64,000 nt of DNA from an uncultured Erythrobacter sp. (GCA_947488155.1 CANKYK010000002.1:440001-504000), one strand, 5' to 3'. Shown: positions 50,456 to 60,646, counted from the stretch's first letter. The notes: generated by a model not told the origin, from the sequence alone. Numbers and translations: made by a program.

Positions 50456-52291
50456 ATGTGCGGAATCATCGGAATTGTTGGGAATGAGCCGGTCGCTGAC
50501 CGGTTGGTCGATGGCCTCAAACGCATGGAATATCGCGGCTATGACAGCTCCGGTGTCTGTACCATCGATGATGGCCAGTTGGTGCGCCGCCGCGCGGAAG
50601 GCAAGCTCGCCAATCTCGTTGGAGTTTTGAACGGCGATCCTGCACCGGGCAATGTCGGCATCGCACACACACGCTGGGCCACACATGGCGCCCCAACCGC
50701 CAGCAATGCACACCCCCATGCCACCGCCGAGGTTGCAATCGTGCACAATGGCATCATCGAGAATTTCAAGGAATTGCGCGCCGAACTCGCAGGCGAAGGC
50801 CGGGTGTTCGAAAGCGAAACCGACAGCGAAGTCGTCGCGCATCTGGTTTCCTCGCGGATTGAAGCGGGCCTTTCACCAGAGGACGCCGTCAAAGATGCCT
50901 TGCCGCGTCTGCGCGGAGCCTTCGCACTGGCGATGACATTCCGCCAGCACCCAGACATGCTGATCGGTGCACGCCTCGGCTCTCCGCTGGTGGTCGGTTA
51001 CGGGCCAGAGGGTGATGATGCAGAAATGTATCTGGGGTCAGATGCGCTTGCGCTGGCCCCGCTGACGCAGCGGATCGCCTATCTCGAAGAGGGCGACTGG
51101 GTGGTGATTAAGCGCGACAGTGCGCAGGTCTATAACGTAGAGAATAAGCCCGTTACCCGCGATATCCAAGCATCCGGCGCGACGGCGGCGGCGGTTGAAA
51201 AGGGCAATTTCCACCACTTCATGCAGAAAGAGATTTTTGAGCAGCCAACCGTGGTGGCGCAAACGCTCAGCTCTTACCTGCGCCAAGCGGACAACACCGT
51301 AGCTCTGCCTCAGCTTGATTTCGACATTTCGAAGATTAAGCGCCTGACCATCGTTGCCTGCGGCACCTCTTTTTACGCCGGTATGGTAGCGAAATATTGG
51401 TTTGAGCAATTTGCCCGCGTACCGGTTGATATCGATGTGGCCAGCGAATTTCGCTATCGCAATCCGGTGCTGGAGGAAGGCGGCCTGGCGCTGTTTATCT
51501 CGCAAAGCGGGGAAACCGCCGATACGCTCGCGGCTCTGCGCCATTGCAAGGCCGAGGGGCAGACTATTGGCGTCGTCGTCAACGTACCGACCAGCTCAAT
51601 GGCGCGTGAGGCGGACTTGCTGTTGCCCAGTCACGCCGGGCCGGAAATCGGGGTTGCCTCGACCAAGGCCTTCACCTGTCAGCTCGCTGTATTGGCCGCG
51701 CTGGCCGCGCATATGGCGGTGAAGAAGGGCCTGATGAGCCGCGAGGAAGAGGCCGAGGTGGTGACCCATCTGCTGGAAGCTCCCGCAGCGCTCAATGAGG
51801 CGCTGGATCATGACCAAGACATTGCCAGCATGGCGCATTTGATCGCGCCAGCACGCGATGTGCTTTATCTGGGGCGCGGACAGGACTATCCGCTTGCACT
51901 AGAAGGCGCGCTAAAACTCAAAGAAATCAGCTATATTCATGCTGAAGGCTATGCCTCGGGTGAGATGAAGCACGGCCCAATCGCGCTCATCGACAAAGAC
52001 GTTCCGGTGGTGGTGATTGCCCCATCCGGCCCGCTGTTTGAAAAAACGGTTTCCAATATGGAGGAAGTGCGCGCACGCGGCGGGCAAGTGGTGCTGATCT
52101 CTGATGCGGAGGGCCTGGCGCAGGCGGGCGAGGGCTGCATCGCCACGATCGAAATGCCGGTTGTTCACCCGCTGATCGCGCCTTTGGTTTACGCCATTCC
52201 GGTGCAATTGCTGGCTTATCACGTCGCCGTGGTGAAGGGCACTGACGTTGATCAACCTCGCAATTTGGCCAAATCCGTGACGGTTGAGTGA
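50456..52291 (+). CDS. glmS: Glucosamine-fructose-6-phosphate aminotransferase
   Basis: A 611-residue enzyme that makes glucosamine-6-phosphate from fructose-6-phosphate and glutamine, the entry to UDP-GlcNAc, wall and LPS sugars. The N-terminal nucleophile is Cys2 (MCGIIGIVGN), with RMEYRGYDSSGV and HTRWATHG typical of the glutaminase domain. Two SIS domains follow: CGTSFYAGMVAKYW, ISQSGETADTLAALR and GRGQDYPLALEGALKLKEISYIHAEG. It ends DQPRNLAKSVTVE as expected. The upstream 179 bases show no ribozyme-like sequence. The GFA gene overlaps its stop. Confidence 0.95.
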   Translation: MCGIIGIVGNEPVADRLVDGLKRMEYRGYDSSGVCTIDDGQLVRRRAEGKLANLVGVLNGDPAPGNVGIAHTRWATHGAPTASNAHPHATAEVAIVHNGIIENFKELRAELAGEGRVFESETDSEVVAHLVSSRIEAGLSPEDAVKDALPRLRGAFALAMTFRQHPDMLIGARLGSPLVVGYGPEGDDAEMYLGSDALALAPLTQRIAYLEEGDWVVIKRDSAQVYNVENKPVTRDIQASGATAAAVEKGNFHHFMQKEIFEQPTVVAQTLSSYLRQADNTVALPQLDFDISKIKRLTIVACGTSFYAGMVAKYWFEQFARVPVDIDVASEFRYRNPVLEEGGLALFISQSGETADTLAALRHCKAEGQTIGVVVNVPTSSMAREADLLLPSHAGPEIGVASTKAFTCQLAVLAALAAHMAVKKGLMSREEEAEVVTHLLEAPAALNEALDHDQDIASMAHLIAPARDVLYLGRGQDYPLALEGALKLKEISYIHAEGYASGEMKHGPIALIDKDVPVVVIAPSGPLFEKTVSNMEEVRARGGQVVLISDAEGLAQAGEGCIATIEMPVVHPLIAPLVYAIPVQLLAYHVAVVKGTDVDQPRNLAKSVTVE

Positions 52292-52683
52292 TGGCGGCGG
52301 GCGCTGATGATAGCCAAGACCTCGTAACCGTCGAGGGCGGCTGTCATTGCCGCGCCGTCCGCTTCCGGGTGCAATCCGAGCGCGCGCCCAAAATGCTGCG
52401 CTGCAATTGCTCGATCTGCGCGGTGTCCGGCTATCTCCACCTTTTCATCCCGCATGGCCGGTTCACCCTTCTATCCGGCGAAGAGGCGCTCACCTCATAC
52501 CGCTTTGGCTCCGGCGAAGCAGAGCATTTGTTTTGCAAGATTTGCGGTACGAAGAGCTTCTATCAACCTCGATCTCATCCCGAGGCGTGGAGCGTGCATC
52601 TTGCCTGCCTTGACGACAGCAGCGAATTAACACCCGAAATTCGTGATTTTGATGGCCGAAATTGGGACCGAAGCAAGCTGTAA
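52291..52683 (+). CDS. GFA family protein (CENP-V/GFA zinc fold)
   Basis: A 130-residue protein of the glutathione-dependent formaldehyde-activating enzyme family. The zinc cysteines are in GGCHCRAVRF, LRCNCSICAVSGY and FCKICGTKSFY, the standard order. The actual substrate is unknown for most members. Its ATG shares a base with the glmS stop (TGATG), so it is cotranslated with glmS. Confidence 0.87.
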   Translation: MAAGADDSQDLVTVEGGCHCRAVRFRVQSERAPKMLRCNCSICAVSGYLHLFIPHGRFTLLSGEEALTSYRFGSGEAEHLFCKICGTKSFYQPRSHPEAWSVHLACLDDSSELTPEIRDFDGRNWDRSKL

Positions 52684-52767
52684 CAAGCATTTGCAGTTCA
52701 TAGCGCATCCGGCTCGTCAGGCCGCAATTCTCCCTGAGCTGGCGAGTAATTTACGTCATACTAACCT

Positions 52768-55152
52768 TTGCTGGATAGCCGCGGGGGTGTGATTGAAGAT
52801 GATGTCCCTCCGCAGCCTGCCAATCGCCGGTTGTCTATGCTCGCTGTGCTGGGATTAACCGGTGCAGGCGATAATGATTGGGCGCGGCTTCGCGGTCTGC
52901 AATATTCGGGATTGTCGGCGCTAACCTTCTTCAGAACTTACATTCATGCGATTATGGGCTTGTTCACGGTCCATATTTACTCGAGCAGCATCAGCCTTGT
53001 GTGGCTGGCGTTTTGGCTGGTCGCATTGGTGCTGCTCCAGATCCGCGGTGTGCGGTTTGACCGCACGCTGGCCGATGCTGAACACCGCAAGCTGTCACGC
53101 AAGGAATTTTACGGACAGGCTCTGACGCCGCTGCTCTCTGGGGTGCTGTGGGCGGTGCCGGTCCTGGTGTTTGCGCCATATGGTTCGCTGCCAGACCTAA
53201 TGACGCTGCTCGTGGTGTTGGCGACATTGGCGGCGGCCTCAATCTATTTTTACGCTGCCGCCCCGCTCGGGATCTTCGTCTTTACACTCACAGTGGGCGT
53301 GGCAGCGGTCACGCATCTGGCGCTGCAAGAGCTGTGGACGGTTGCGCTGGCAGGCGCGTTTTACGGCATTAGCTGCCTGTTTGGCACGATCGAGGTGGCG
53401 CGCACCTATCTGACTGCACGGATCGCGGAAAGCAGCGTTGCTGAAAAAGAGCAGGTCGTCTCCTTGTTGCTGCGCGAGTTTGAGGAAAACGAGGCCGATT
53501 GGTTGTGGGAGGTCGATACCGCGCGGCGTCTGCGCGGTGTTAGCCCGCGTTTCGCCTATGCACTTGGCTGTCCGCAGTCGGAGGCGGAGCGCCGCCCATT
53601 GCTCGAATTGATCGCTGGTGACAGTTGGGAAAGCGGCAAGTTTCCTACCAGCCTGCATGATTTGGCAGAGCGGCTGAAGCATTGCGAGAACTTCTCTAAC
53701 CTTCTGGTTCATGTCACGATCCGGGGTGAGAAGCGCTGGTGGGAGCTGTCTGGCACGCCAATGCGCGACGATCAGAACCGCTTCGTTGGTTTCCGCGGGG
53801 TTGGCTCCGATGTGACTGAGGCGCGCGCTTCGTCTGAGAAAATTGCTTACCTGGCGCGCTATGACACGCTCACCTCTTTGCCCAACCGCTTACAGTTGAC
53901 CGAGGCGCTGGGCGATGCGCTGGTCTTTGCCGAGCAATGGCGCACGCGCTGCGCGCTGCTGATGGTGGATCTCGACCGATTTAAATCGGTGAACGATTCG
54001 CTCGGCCATATGGTTGGTGACAAGCTGCTGGCGCAGGTGTCCGCGCGTCTGCAGGCCCTAATGGGTCAAGATCAGATGTGCGGCCGTTTGGGCGGCGATG
54101 AATTTGCGATTGTGCTGCGCGATGTCAGCGATCGTGAAATTATTCGCACAACAGCCAACCGCGTGATTGAGGCGCTGACAGAACCGTATCAGGTCGATCA
54201 GCACACGCTCTATGTCGGCGCCAGCGTCGGGTCAGCGCTGGGCCCGCGCGACGGAAAGTCGGTCGAAGAACTGATGCGCAATGCTGACCTTGCGCTCTAC
54301 CGCGCGAAAGATGCCGGCGGCGGCGAGCACTTTGACTTTGAGCCTGTGCTCCATGCCTCTGCCGAAGAACGCCGCCAGCTTGAGGTAAGCCTGCGCAAAG
54401 CGCTCGACCGTGATGAGATGGTGCTGCACTATCAGCCGGTCGTCGATGCCAACAGCGAGAACATCGTCAGTTTTGAGGCTCTGGTTCGCTGGGACAGCGC
54501 AGACCATGGGTTTGTGAGTCCAGGCAAGTTCATTCCACTGGCTGAGGAAACACGCCTGATCGTGCCGATAGGCAAATGGGTCCTGCGCGAGGCATGCCGT
54601 GAGGCGTGCAATTGGCCCAAGCATGTGCGGGTCAATGTGAACGTATCGCCTGAGCAATTGCTGGAGCCGGACTTCTATGAGGATGTTGTCGCGGTTCTTG
54701 CCGAGACGGGGCTGCACGCAGACCGGCTCGAGGTCGAGGTGACCGAGAGCATCTTCCTGCGTGATGCCTCGATTGCTCGCAAGGCTCTGGAGCAAATCAT
54801 GGCGCTGGGCTGCAGCGTTGCGCTCGATGACTTTGGCACGGGCTACTCATCGCTGGGATACATCCGCAAGCTCAGCTTCTCCACCATCAAGGTCGACCGC
54901 ACCTTTGTGCAAGGTGCGGCGCAAAACAGCTCCGAAAGCTTGGCGATCATCAATGCCGTGGTGGCGATGGCGAAAAGCCTCGATATGACGACGACGGCGG
55001 AAGGCGTTGAGACTATTGAGGAAGCCAAGCTCATTCGCGAGATGGGCTGTGACAAGATCCAGGGGTTTTACTTTGGCCGCCCAATGCCGAAGCACGAGGC
55101 GCTGCGCCTGTTCGATGCAAGCGGTGGCAGCGGCGAACGCCAGATCGCCTAA
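52768..55152 (+). CDS. Membrane GGDEF-EAL protein with PAS domain
   Basis: Up to 794 residues. Five or six helices at about 45-215 form the membrane sensor; a PAS-like domain follows (about 235-350; LWEVDTARRLRGVSPRFAYALG, FVGFRGVGSDVTE). The GGDEF domain is intact (RLGGDEFAIVL near 441), but no RxxD inhibitory site precedes it. The EAL domain has FEALVRW (near 570) and DDFGTGYSS (near 687), so both synthesis and breakdown of cyclic di-GMP are possible. The start is unsure: TTG 52768, GTG 52789 or ATG 52837. It stands alone. Confidence 0.87.
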   Translation: MLDSRGGVIEDDVPPQPANRRLSMLAVLGLTGAGDNDWARLRGLQYSGLSALTFFRTYIHAIMGLFTVHIYSSSISLVWLAFWLVALVLLQIRGVRFDRTLADAEHRKLSRKEFYGQALTPLLSGVLWAVPVLVFAPYGSLPDLMTLLVVLATLAAASIYFYAAAPLGIFVFTLTVGVAAVTHLALQELWTVALAGAFYGISCLFGTIEVARTYLTARIAESSVAEKEQVVSLLLREFEENEADWLWEVDTARRLRGVSPRFAYALGCPQSEAERRPLLELIAGDSWESGKFPTSLHDLAERLKHCENFSNLLVHVTIRGEKRWWELSGTPMRDDQNRFVGFRGVGSDVTEARASSEKIAYLARYDTLTSLPNRLQLTEALGDALVFAEQWRTRCALLMVDLDRFKSVNDSLGHMVGDKLLAQVSARLQALMGQDQMCGRLGGDEFAIVLRDVSDREIIRTTANRVIEALTEPYQVDQHTLYVGASVGSALGPRDGKSVEELMRNADLALYRAKDAGGGEHFDFEPVLHASAEERRQLEVSLRKALDRDEMVLHYQPVVDANSENIVSFEALVRWDSADHGFVSPGKFIPLAEETRLIVPIGKWVLREACREACNWPKHVRVNVNVSPEQLLEPDFYEDVVAVLAETGLHADRLEVEVTESIFLRDASIARKALEQIMALGCSVALDDFGTGYSSLGYIRKLSFSTIKVDRTFVQGAAQNSSESLAIINAVVAMAKSLDMTTTAEGVETIEEAKLIREMGCDKIQGFYFGRPMPKHEALRLFDASGGSGERQIA

Positions 55153-55172
55153 GCGGTTTTAGGTGCCTGACT

Positions 55173-55844
55173 CTAAACGAGCGCGGCGATAGCGCTTTCA
55201 AAAAGAAAACGACCATCGGTGCCGCCTTGGGCGTCTTCAACCGCGCGCTCTGGGTGCGGCATCATGCCCAGCACATTGCCGCCTGCGCTGAGGACACCAG
55301 CGATATCGCGGCGTGAGCCATTGCAGGGTTCTGTATAGCGAAACGCGACCCGGCCATCGCCTTCGATCCGGTCGAGCGTTTCTTCATCAGCGAAGTAATT
55401 GCCATCGTGATGCGCCACGGGAATGTGGACGGTGCCTTTACCAGCATAGGCGTGTGTAAAGGTGGACTGCGTGTTCTCCGCGATCAGCGGCACGGTGCGA
55501 CAGATGAAATTCTGGCTGGCGTTGCGCATCAATGCGCCGGGCAAGAGGCCGCTCTCGGTCAGCACCTGAAAGCCGTTGCACACGCCCAGTACGGGTACGC
55601 CGCGCGTCGCCGCAGCAATCACGCTGCGCATGATCGGGCTGTTTGCGGCCATCGCGCCAGAGCGCAGATAGTCGCCATAGGAAAACCCGCCGGGCAAGGC
55701 GATAAAGTCGAGATTTTCAGGCAGCTCTGCATCACCGTGCCACACCCGGATCGGCGCGGTGCCCGATACGAGTTCCAAAGCGCAGGCCATATCCCGGTCG
55801 CAATTGGAACCTGGGAAAGTGATCACAGCGGCGCGGAAACCCAT
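55173..55844 (-). CDS. purQ: Phosphoribosylformylglycinamidine synthase subunit PurQ
   Basis: A 223-residue glutamine amidotransferase subunit that feeds ammonia to PurL in purine synthesis. The start is [19 protein letters not shown], the class I nucleophile is Cys89 in [13 protein letters not shown], and the His/Glu pair is in [11 protein letters not shown]. It overlaps the end of purS by one base. The two form the split FGAM synthase found in alphaproteobacteria and Gram-positives; purL is not in the window. Confidence 0.93.
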   Translation of the reverse strand: MGFRAAVITFPGSNCDRDMACALELVSGTAPIRVWHGDAELPENLDFIALPGGFSYGDYLRSGAMAANSPIMRSVIAAATRGVPVLGVCNGFQVLTESGLLPGALMRNASQNFICRTVPLIAENTQSTFTHAYAGKGTVHIPVAHHDGNYFADEETLDRIEGDGRVAFRYTEPCNGSRRDIAGVLSAGGNVLGMMPHPERAVEDAQGGTDGRFLFESAIAALV

Positions 55845-56092
55845 CAGGCTGCTCCTGCTGTTTCCAGCTTCTCAATCGTGAAGTTCTCGATCACCATATT
55901 GGCGAGTAGTTTTTCACACATCGAATTGAGCGCTTCGTCGCTGGTGCCGTCGGCCACGTCCATTTCGATCATCCGGCCAATGCGAACGTCTTCGACCCCT
56001 TCAAAGCCCATGCCATCCAATGAATGGTGAACGGCGCGGCCCTGTGGGTCGAGCACTCCGGGTTTAAGGCGGACGAGAATACGGACTTTCAT
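55844..56092 (-). CDS. purS: Phosphoribosylformylglycinamidine synthase subunit PurS
   Basis: An 82-residue subunit that bridges PurL and PurQ. The sequence [24 protein letters not shown] and [11 protein letters not shown] are typical of PurS; the C-terminal helix [15 protein letters not shown] completes the small alpha/beta fold. It directly precedes purQ. The M16 protease gene ends 135 bases upstream, and purC lies beyond that, so the purine genes are on the same strand but not contiguous. Confidence 0.93.
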   Translation of the reverse strand: MKVRILVRLKPGVLDPQGRAVHHSLDGMGFEGVEDVRIGRMIEMDVADGTSDEALNSMCEKLLANMVIENFTIEKLETAGAA

Positions 56093-56220
56093 GGGCGGCT
56101 CACCTGATTAAGCGCGTGGATGGGCGATGTGACCGCAGCCTATAGCGCAGCCGCATGCAGGTGCAATCATTGCAGGGCGGCTTGCCCACTATCGTGAGTG
56201 CCTTTGTTGGCAGGTTGAAG

Positions 56221-56235
56221 GCGCCGTTACGGCGC
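56221..56235. repeat. Hairpin around the stop codon of the M16 protease gene
   Basis: GCGCCG, TTA, CGGCGC. The three loop bases are the complement of the TAA stop codon (56227-56229). The 134-base gap to purS contains no other clear structure. It may be a weak terminator; no T tract follows. Confidence 0.4.
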
Positions 56236-59127
56236 GATTCTACCGGGTGGTTCGGCGTCCTCATGTACGACCAGCACCTCGACCGCCTCATCAGCCCCGA
56301 GGTACTTTGCAGCCGCCGCCTGAATATCAGCCGGTGTGATGGCTTTCAGAGCATCGGGCGCATCGAGGAAACGCTGCAAGCGGCCAGACTGACTTTGCGC
56401 GTTGTCCGCCAGCCCCATCCAACCGCCGAGCGATTTCAACGCATTGTCATAGCCTTCCAGCATCGGCTGACGCGCACGGTCGATGAAATCCAATTCCAGC
56501 GGTGCTGCGGCGAGTTCGCTTAGCATGGTGCGGATCGCCGCGCGGGTTGGCTCCAGCTCAGCAAAATCGACCGACGCCGTCACACTGAAAGTGCCATAGC
56601 CTTCGTAAATGCGACTGGTCGAGCTGCCTGCAGAGGGTGAATAGGCCTTGCCCAATTCTTCGCGCAGCCGCTCCTGCAATTGGATGCGCACCACGCGGCT
56701 CAGAAGGGACAGCCGCAGCGCCTCGGACAAGTCGCTGTCATCGGTTGTCGGCCAGACCATACGGACCAGCGCCTGGTCGGTTTCACCAGTATGAGTAAGC
56801 GTATGCAGGCCGCGTATTTGCGTGAAGCTGCGCTTACGAGCCTCAGCGCGTGACTGGAATTCAGCCTCACGCGGCGGCAAAGCGCCCAGGGTGCTGGCCA
56901 CCGCTGCGATTGCTGCGTCCGGATCAAAATCGCCCACCAGCGCAATCTCAATCGCGCCGCTTTCCAGGCGGTCGCCAATATCCGCTTTCAACTGCGCGAA
57001 ACTGCGTGAGAGAAACGCCTCTTGCGGCTGCAGGCTGAAACGCGGATCGCCATCAGACAAAATTCCGCCCAGCCGATTGCTCAGCGAACGCCCGGGTGTC
57101 GCATCCAGATTGGCAAAGTAATTCTCGATATTCTTGGCATAGCGCTCTTCGCCCTCGCGTCGGTAACCCGGATCGGTCAGCGCAGCGGCGAGCAATTGCA
57201 TCTGTAATTGCAGGTCGCGCGGCGTGGTGCTGCCCGACATGCGGAATGCGTCCGCGCTTGATCCGATATTGAAGCCGACGCTTCGTCCGGCGAGCACGCT
57301 TTGCAATTCGTCTTGGCTGTGCTGGCCAAGGCCGCCGGTTGCCAGCACGCTGACCATTGCGGTGCGCAGCGGATCGTCTGCCGTGTCGAGCAAGGTGCCG
57401 CCATCCAGGCTGACGCGGTAACTCACGCGGTCCTTGCGAATATCGGTTGTTTTCAGGTTCAACCGTACGCCATTGGCAAAGCGGACCAGGCGGAAATCGA
57501 ACCGATCATCGACTGTGTCGGAGACGATCTCTCCCGGGGCGCCAAAATCACTGTAGGCAAAGCTCAGCTCGCCAGCGTCTTCGGGCGCGGCAATTGGTGC
57601 CGCCATACCTTCGGCAAGGGCTGCGCGAAGGGCCTCTTCGCCGCCCTCAGGCGCGCTGCGCCCTTGGAACCGGATCAGCAGATCCTTAAAGCCGAGCGTG
57701 TCTAGGAACAGTGCAACGCCCACTCGCTCTTGCGTTATATGCGGCAAAAGCGCTTCAAACCGCTCCAGCCGGTATTGGGGATCGGTGGGAATGCGTTCAG
57801 AGCCTACCAGTCGCAAGGCAGCGCTGGCGAAGGCACCATTGCCGCGCGTATCAGCGGATGCCACGCCGTTTTCCAGTGCGGTGCGTACATTTGCGATCTG
57901 TTCATTAATCTCAGCCTGGGTGAAGCCAAATTCAATGGCCTGACGCACTTCGCGCAAGGCCGCAATCATGCCTTTGCGCCATTCCCCATCGGCGCTGCTG
58001 ATGGAAAGGCTGGTAGAGCGCGCGTCTTCAAACAGATCGCTGCTGTTGAACCCCGCACCGCGAAACGGCGCATTTTCACCGCGCGCGAGACGGGACAATC
58101 GGCGCCCGATAATTTGGTAGCCAATGCTCCGTAGCAGAGCGATATCGCGATTTTCAGCGGTATCAGGCCGATCTTCCCACTCAGAAAAATTGGTCAGGGT
58201 CACGCTCTCTGACAGAGCGGGGTCGGTGTAGATGTCCACCTCTGATGGTCGTTCAATTGCGACCGGACCGGTGACGGGTTCGGTCGGGGCTGGCCCGCCT
58301 TGCCAATTGGCGAACACCTCGCGCACCTTGGCCTCCATCATTGCCGCGGGAAAATCGCCTACGATCACGACGACGGTGTTGGCGGGCACATAAGTGCGTT
58401 TATAAAAGCTGCGCAGATCATCCGCGCTGGCATTTTCAAGCACATCGAGTGTCCCAATCGGCAAGCGGTCCACAAATCGCGCGCCGGGGGCAAAGAACGC
58501 CAACTGATCTTCTGTTGCCCTTTGCTGGAAGCCGCGCCGGTCGCGCCGCTCCGCCAAGATAACGCCGCGCTCGCGGTCCACGGCATCCTGCGCAATGGTC
58601 AACTCGCTCGCGGTTTCGCGCATCAGCATCAATGCTGTGTCGAGCAGGTCTTCCTCGTTCTTGGGCAGGTTGAGCATGTAGGTGGTGGTCTCAAACCCGG
58701 TCGAGGCATTGGTGTCCGCGCCAAAGGCAAGACCCTTGCGCTCCAGCAATTTGATCATCTCGCCTTCGGGAATGTTGGTCGATCCGTTGAAGGCCATATG
58801 CTCAATGAAGTGCGCAAGGCCGCGCTCGCTGTCGGTCTCATCGAGCGAGCCAGAGCCGATCTGCATCCGCACCAAAGCGGTGCCTTCGGGCGTGGAGTTT
58901 TCTCGGATGATATAGCGCATGCCGTTGTCCAGCACGCCGAATACAAATCCAGGGTCGACGGGAACGTCGCTGGTTTCGAACGCCCAATGAATGTCTTGGG
59001 CCTCAGCTGTGTCAGCTGTTATTTCTGCTTGCGATCCAGTGTCTTGCGCAGCAAGCGCCTGAACCAGAACAAGGTTGGGAAGCGCAAGCAGCGCTCCTGC
59101 GATGAGCGCGCGTGAGGTGAGATTCAT
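56227..59127 (-). CDS. M16-family zinc protease (insulinase type), exported
   Basis: A 966-residue pitrilysin/insulinase-like protease with a signal peptide (LIAGALLALPNLVLVQALAAQ). The inverted zinc motif HFIEH is at about 106-110 (GLAHFIEHMAFNGS), with the third ligand expected at the Glu in LIxxDAVDRERGVIL. Two M16 halves are present; the second, inactive-type half begins near 500. It should degrade peptides in the periplasm. The start at 59127 is preferred because the signal peptide then sits at the N terminus; 59169 is possible. A two-hairpin repeat lies between it and purC. Confidence 0.87.
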   Translation of the reverse strand: MNLTSRALIAGALLALPNLVLVQALAAQDTGSQAEITADTAEAQDIHWAFETSDVPVDPGFVFGVLDNGMRYIIRENSTPEGTALVRMQIGSGSLDETDSERGLAHFIEHMAFNGSTNIPEGEMIKLLERKGLAFGADTNASTGFETTTYMLNLPKNEEDLLDTALMLMRETASELTIAQDAVDRERGVILAERRDRRGFQQRATEDQLAFFAPGARFVDRLPIGTLDVLENASADDLRSFYKRTYVPANTVVVIVGDFPAAMMEAKVREVFANWQGGPAPTEPVTGPVAIERPSEVDIYTDPALSESVTLTNFSEWEDRPDTAENRDIALLRSIGYQIIGRRLSRLARGENAPFRGAGFNSSDLFEDARSTSLSISSADGEWRKGMIAALREVRQAIEFGFTQAEINEQIANVRTALENGVASADTRGNGAFASAALRLVGSERIPTDPQYRLERFEALLPHITQERVGVALFLDTLGFKDLLIRFQGRSAPEGGEEALRAALAEGMAAPIAAPEDAGELSFAYSDFGAPGEIVSDTVDDRFDFRLVRFANGVRLNLKTTDIRKDRVSYRVSLDGGTLLDTADDPLRTAMVSVLATGGLGQHSQDELQSVLAGRSVGFNIGSSADAFRMSGSTTPRDLQLQMQLLAAALTDPGYRREGEERYAKNIENYFANLDATPGRSLSNRLGGILSDGDPRFSLQPQEAFLSRSFAQLKADIGDRLESGAIEIALVGDFDPDAAIAAVASTLGALPPREAEFQSRAEARKRSFTQIRGLHTLTHTGETDQALVRMVWPTTDDSDLSEALRLSLLSRVVRIQLQERLREELGKAYSPSAGSSTSRIYEGYGTFSVTASVDFAELEPTRAAIRTMLSELAAAPLELDFIDRARQPMLEGYDNALKSLGGWMGLADNAQSQSGRLQRFLDAPDALKAITPADIQAAAAKYLGADEAVEVLVVHEDAEPPGRIAP

Positions 59128-59237
59128 ATGCTGAAGGTGTGCCCTGTAATCATTTAATGATAGCTTCATAGCGCATTGAAACTGAACGTGGCATTTTAAT
59201 CGGCGCCGCAAGGGCCTCGTGCCCGCCCGCACCGGTT

Positions 59238-59287
59238 CGGGCTTGCCCGTAAACCGCGAGGAAATCGCATGCCCGGATGGGCGTGCG
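59238..59287 (-). repeat. Two-hairpin intergenic repeat, copy 3 (inverted)
   Basis: On the plus strand the first hairpin is CGCATGCCC-GGAT-GGGCGTGCG at 59266-59287, with one wobble; the second is CGGGC-TT-GCCCG at 59238-59249. Read on the minus strand, loop ATCC, linker ATTTCCTCGC and loop AA are the same as in copies 1 and 2. It begins 14 bases past the purC stop. Confidence 0.75.
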
Positions 59288-59300
59288 GAAAGCCGAATGC

Positions 59301-60104
59301 TTACTTTTTTGGCGAGGTTTTGCCGCGCAGCCGGTTGCGATGGCTCGACAGGTCCAGAACTTCACCAGGGCCATTGTCTTCGTCTTGCAACAGACCCAGA
59401 CGCCGGGCAACCTCGCGGTAAGCGTCCTCTTCGCCGCCCAGATCGCGGCGGAAGCGGTCCTTATCCAACTTCTCACCTGTCTTCATGTCCCACAGGCGGC
59501 AGCCATCCGGGCTGACTTCATCGGCCAGAATAACACGGCTGAAATCACCATCGAACAGGCGGCCAAATTCCAGTTTGAAATCGACCAGGCGAATGTCGAT
59601 CCCAGCGAACATCCCGCATAGGAAATCATTCACACGGATCGCCATGGACGACATGTCGTGCATCTCTTCGATGCTGGCCCAGTTGAAGCACGCAATGTGT
59701 TCCTCTGAGATCAGCGGATCGCCCAGCGCATCATCCTTGTAATAATACTCGATCAAGGTGTGCGGTAGTGGTTCGCCTTCTTCCAGGCCCAAACGCTTGC
59801 AAATCGAACCGGCGGCGACATTGCGCACCACAACTTCGATTGGGATGATTTCGACCTGACGCACCAATTGCTCGCGCATGTTCAGGCGGCGGATGAAATG
59901 CGTTGGAATGCCGATATGGGCAAGCCGGGTAAAAACATGCTCGCTGATGCGATTGTTGATCACGCCTTTGCCGTTGATGCTGCCCTTTTTCTCCGCATTG
60001 AATGCGGTCGCATCATCCTTGAAATATTGGATAATCGTGCCCGGTTCTGGACCCTCATAAAGGATCTTGGCCTTGCCTTCATAGATTTGGCGGCGACGGG
60101 TCAT
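59301..60104 (-). CDS. purC: SAICAR synthase
   Basis: A 267-residue enzyme joining aspartate to CAIR in purine synthesis. It begins [38 protein letters not shown], followed by [50 protein letters not shown] and [15 protein letters not shown], the full set of PurC blocks. The C-terminal extension after residue 235 ([16 protein letters not shown]) is slightly longer than in many homologues. It is on the same strand as purS/purQ, separated by the M16 protease. Confidence 0.94.
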   Translation of the reverse strand: MTRRRQIYEGKAKILYEGPEPGTIIQYFKDDATAFNAEKKGSINGKGVINNRISEHVFTRLAHIGIPTHFIRRLNMREQLVRQVEIIPIEVVVRNVAAGSICKRLGLEEGEPLPHTLIEYYYKDDALGDPLISEEHIACFNWASIEEMHDMSSMAIRVNDFLCGMFAGIDIRLVDFKLEFGRLFDGDFSRVILADEVSPDGCRLWDMKTGEKLDKDRFRRDLGGEEDAYREVARRLGLLQDEDNGPGEVLDLSSHRNRLRGKTSPKK

Positions 60105-60148
60105 GCTGGGCCTCCTGGCTCGCGGGGATAAACCGCTGCTTAAGCGAA

Positions 60149-60223
60149 TGGTGCCCGGGGGCGGATTTGAACCACCGACACGCGGATTTTCAATCCGCTG
60201 CTCTACCCCTGAGCTACCCGGGC
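60149..60223 (-). tRNA. tRNA-Phe (GAA)
   Basis: On the minus strand: acceptor GCCCGGG pairs with CCCGGGC, D arm GCTC/GAGC, anticodon stem GCGGA/TCCGC with loop TTGAAAA (anticodon GAA, Phe), T arm GGTGG/CCGCC with one wobble and loop TTCAAAT, discriminator A. The 72-base body is at 60152-60223 and the CCA end is encoded at 60149-60151. It lies between yacG and purC. Confidence 0.96.
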
Positions 60224-60348
60224 ATTCGCTGCGGCGACGGGTTTGCGTTCAATACGCTTTGACCGGCGAGCAAATGAGAGCGGGCCTATGGCGCGGGCGG
60301 CGATGTTTGGCAAGAGGGAAATAGCGTCAGGCACAGGTTCTTTTGGGC

Positions 60349-60531
60349 TTAGCTGTGTTGTTCCCAATCTTCGCGCGCAATCTCTTCTGGGGACGCTGGA
60401 CGGCTGGGCAGGGCGTAGCCATCGCCAAACCACTTAGCGAGGTCGAGATCTTTGCAGCGCTGAGAGCAAAACGGAGTGAAGTCTTCAGCGCGGGTATTCT
60501 TACAAATGGGGCAAGCTTTGGTTTTGGTCAT
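60349..60531 (-). CDS. yacG: DNA gyrase inhibitor YacG, zinc ribbon
   Basis: A 60-residue protein with one zinc site, CPICKN (CxxC) and FCSQRCKDLDLAKW (CxxxC), followed by the family tail ALPSRPASPEEI. In E. coli YacG binds and inhibits GyrB. The gene has its usual alphaproteobacterial place between an RNase E/G-like gene and tRNA-Phe. The repeat at 60541-60590 lies directly upstream. Confidence 0.9.
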   Translation of the reverse strand: MTKTKACPICKNTRAEDFTPFCSQRCKDLDLAKWFGDGYALPSRPASPEEIAREDWEQHS

Positions 60532-60540
60532 TTAGTTTTC

Positions 60541-60590
60541 CGCACACCATCCGGTGTGCGATATCCTCGCAGTTTGCGGGCAAGCCCGCA
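60541..60590 (+). repeat. Two-hairpin intergenic repeat, copy 2
   Basis: First hairpin 60541-60560: CGCACACC / GGTGTGCG around ATCC. Linker ATATCCTCGC. Second hairpin 60575-60590: TGCGGGC / GCCCGCA around AA. Compared with copy 1 at 1213, one C-G pair is a T-A/A-T pair, so stem changes are compensated. It lies between the RNase E/G-like and yacG genes. Confidence 0.75.
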
Positions 60591-60646
60591 CTGCTGCAGA
60601 CGCCCGGTCGGGCTTGCGGCCACACGGTGGCCGATTGATGCCAGTG

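Noticed and set aside
52768-55152. Degenerate, receptor-only GGDEF-EAL protein
   Set aside because: Both the GGDEF and EAL/DDFGTG motifs are intact, so enzymatic activity is the simpler reading.
60103-60324. Open frame crossing the tRNA-Phe gene
   Set aside because: It reads through a tRNA on the opposite strand and has no protein features.
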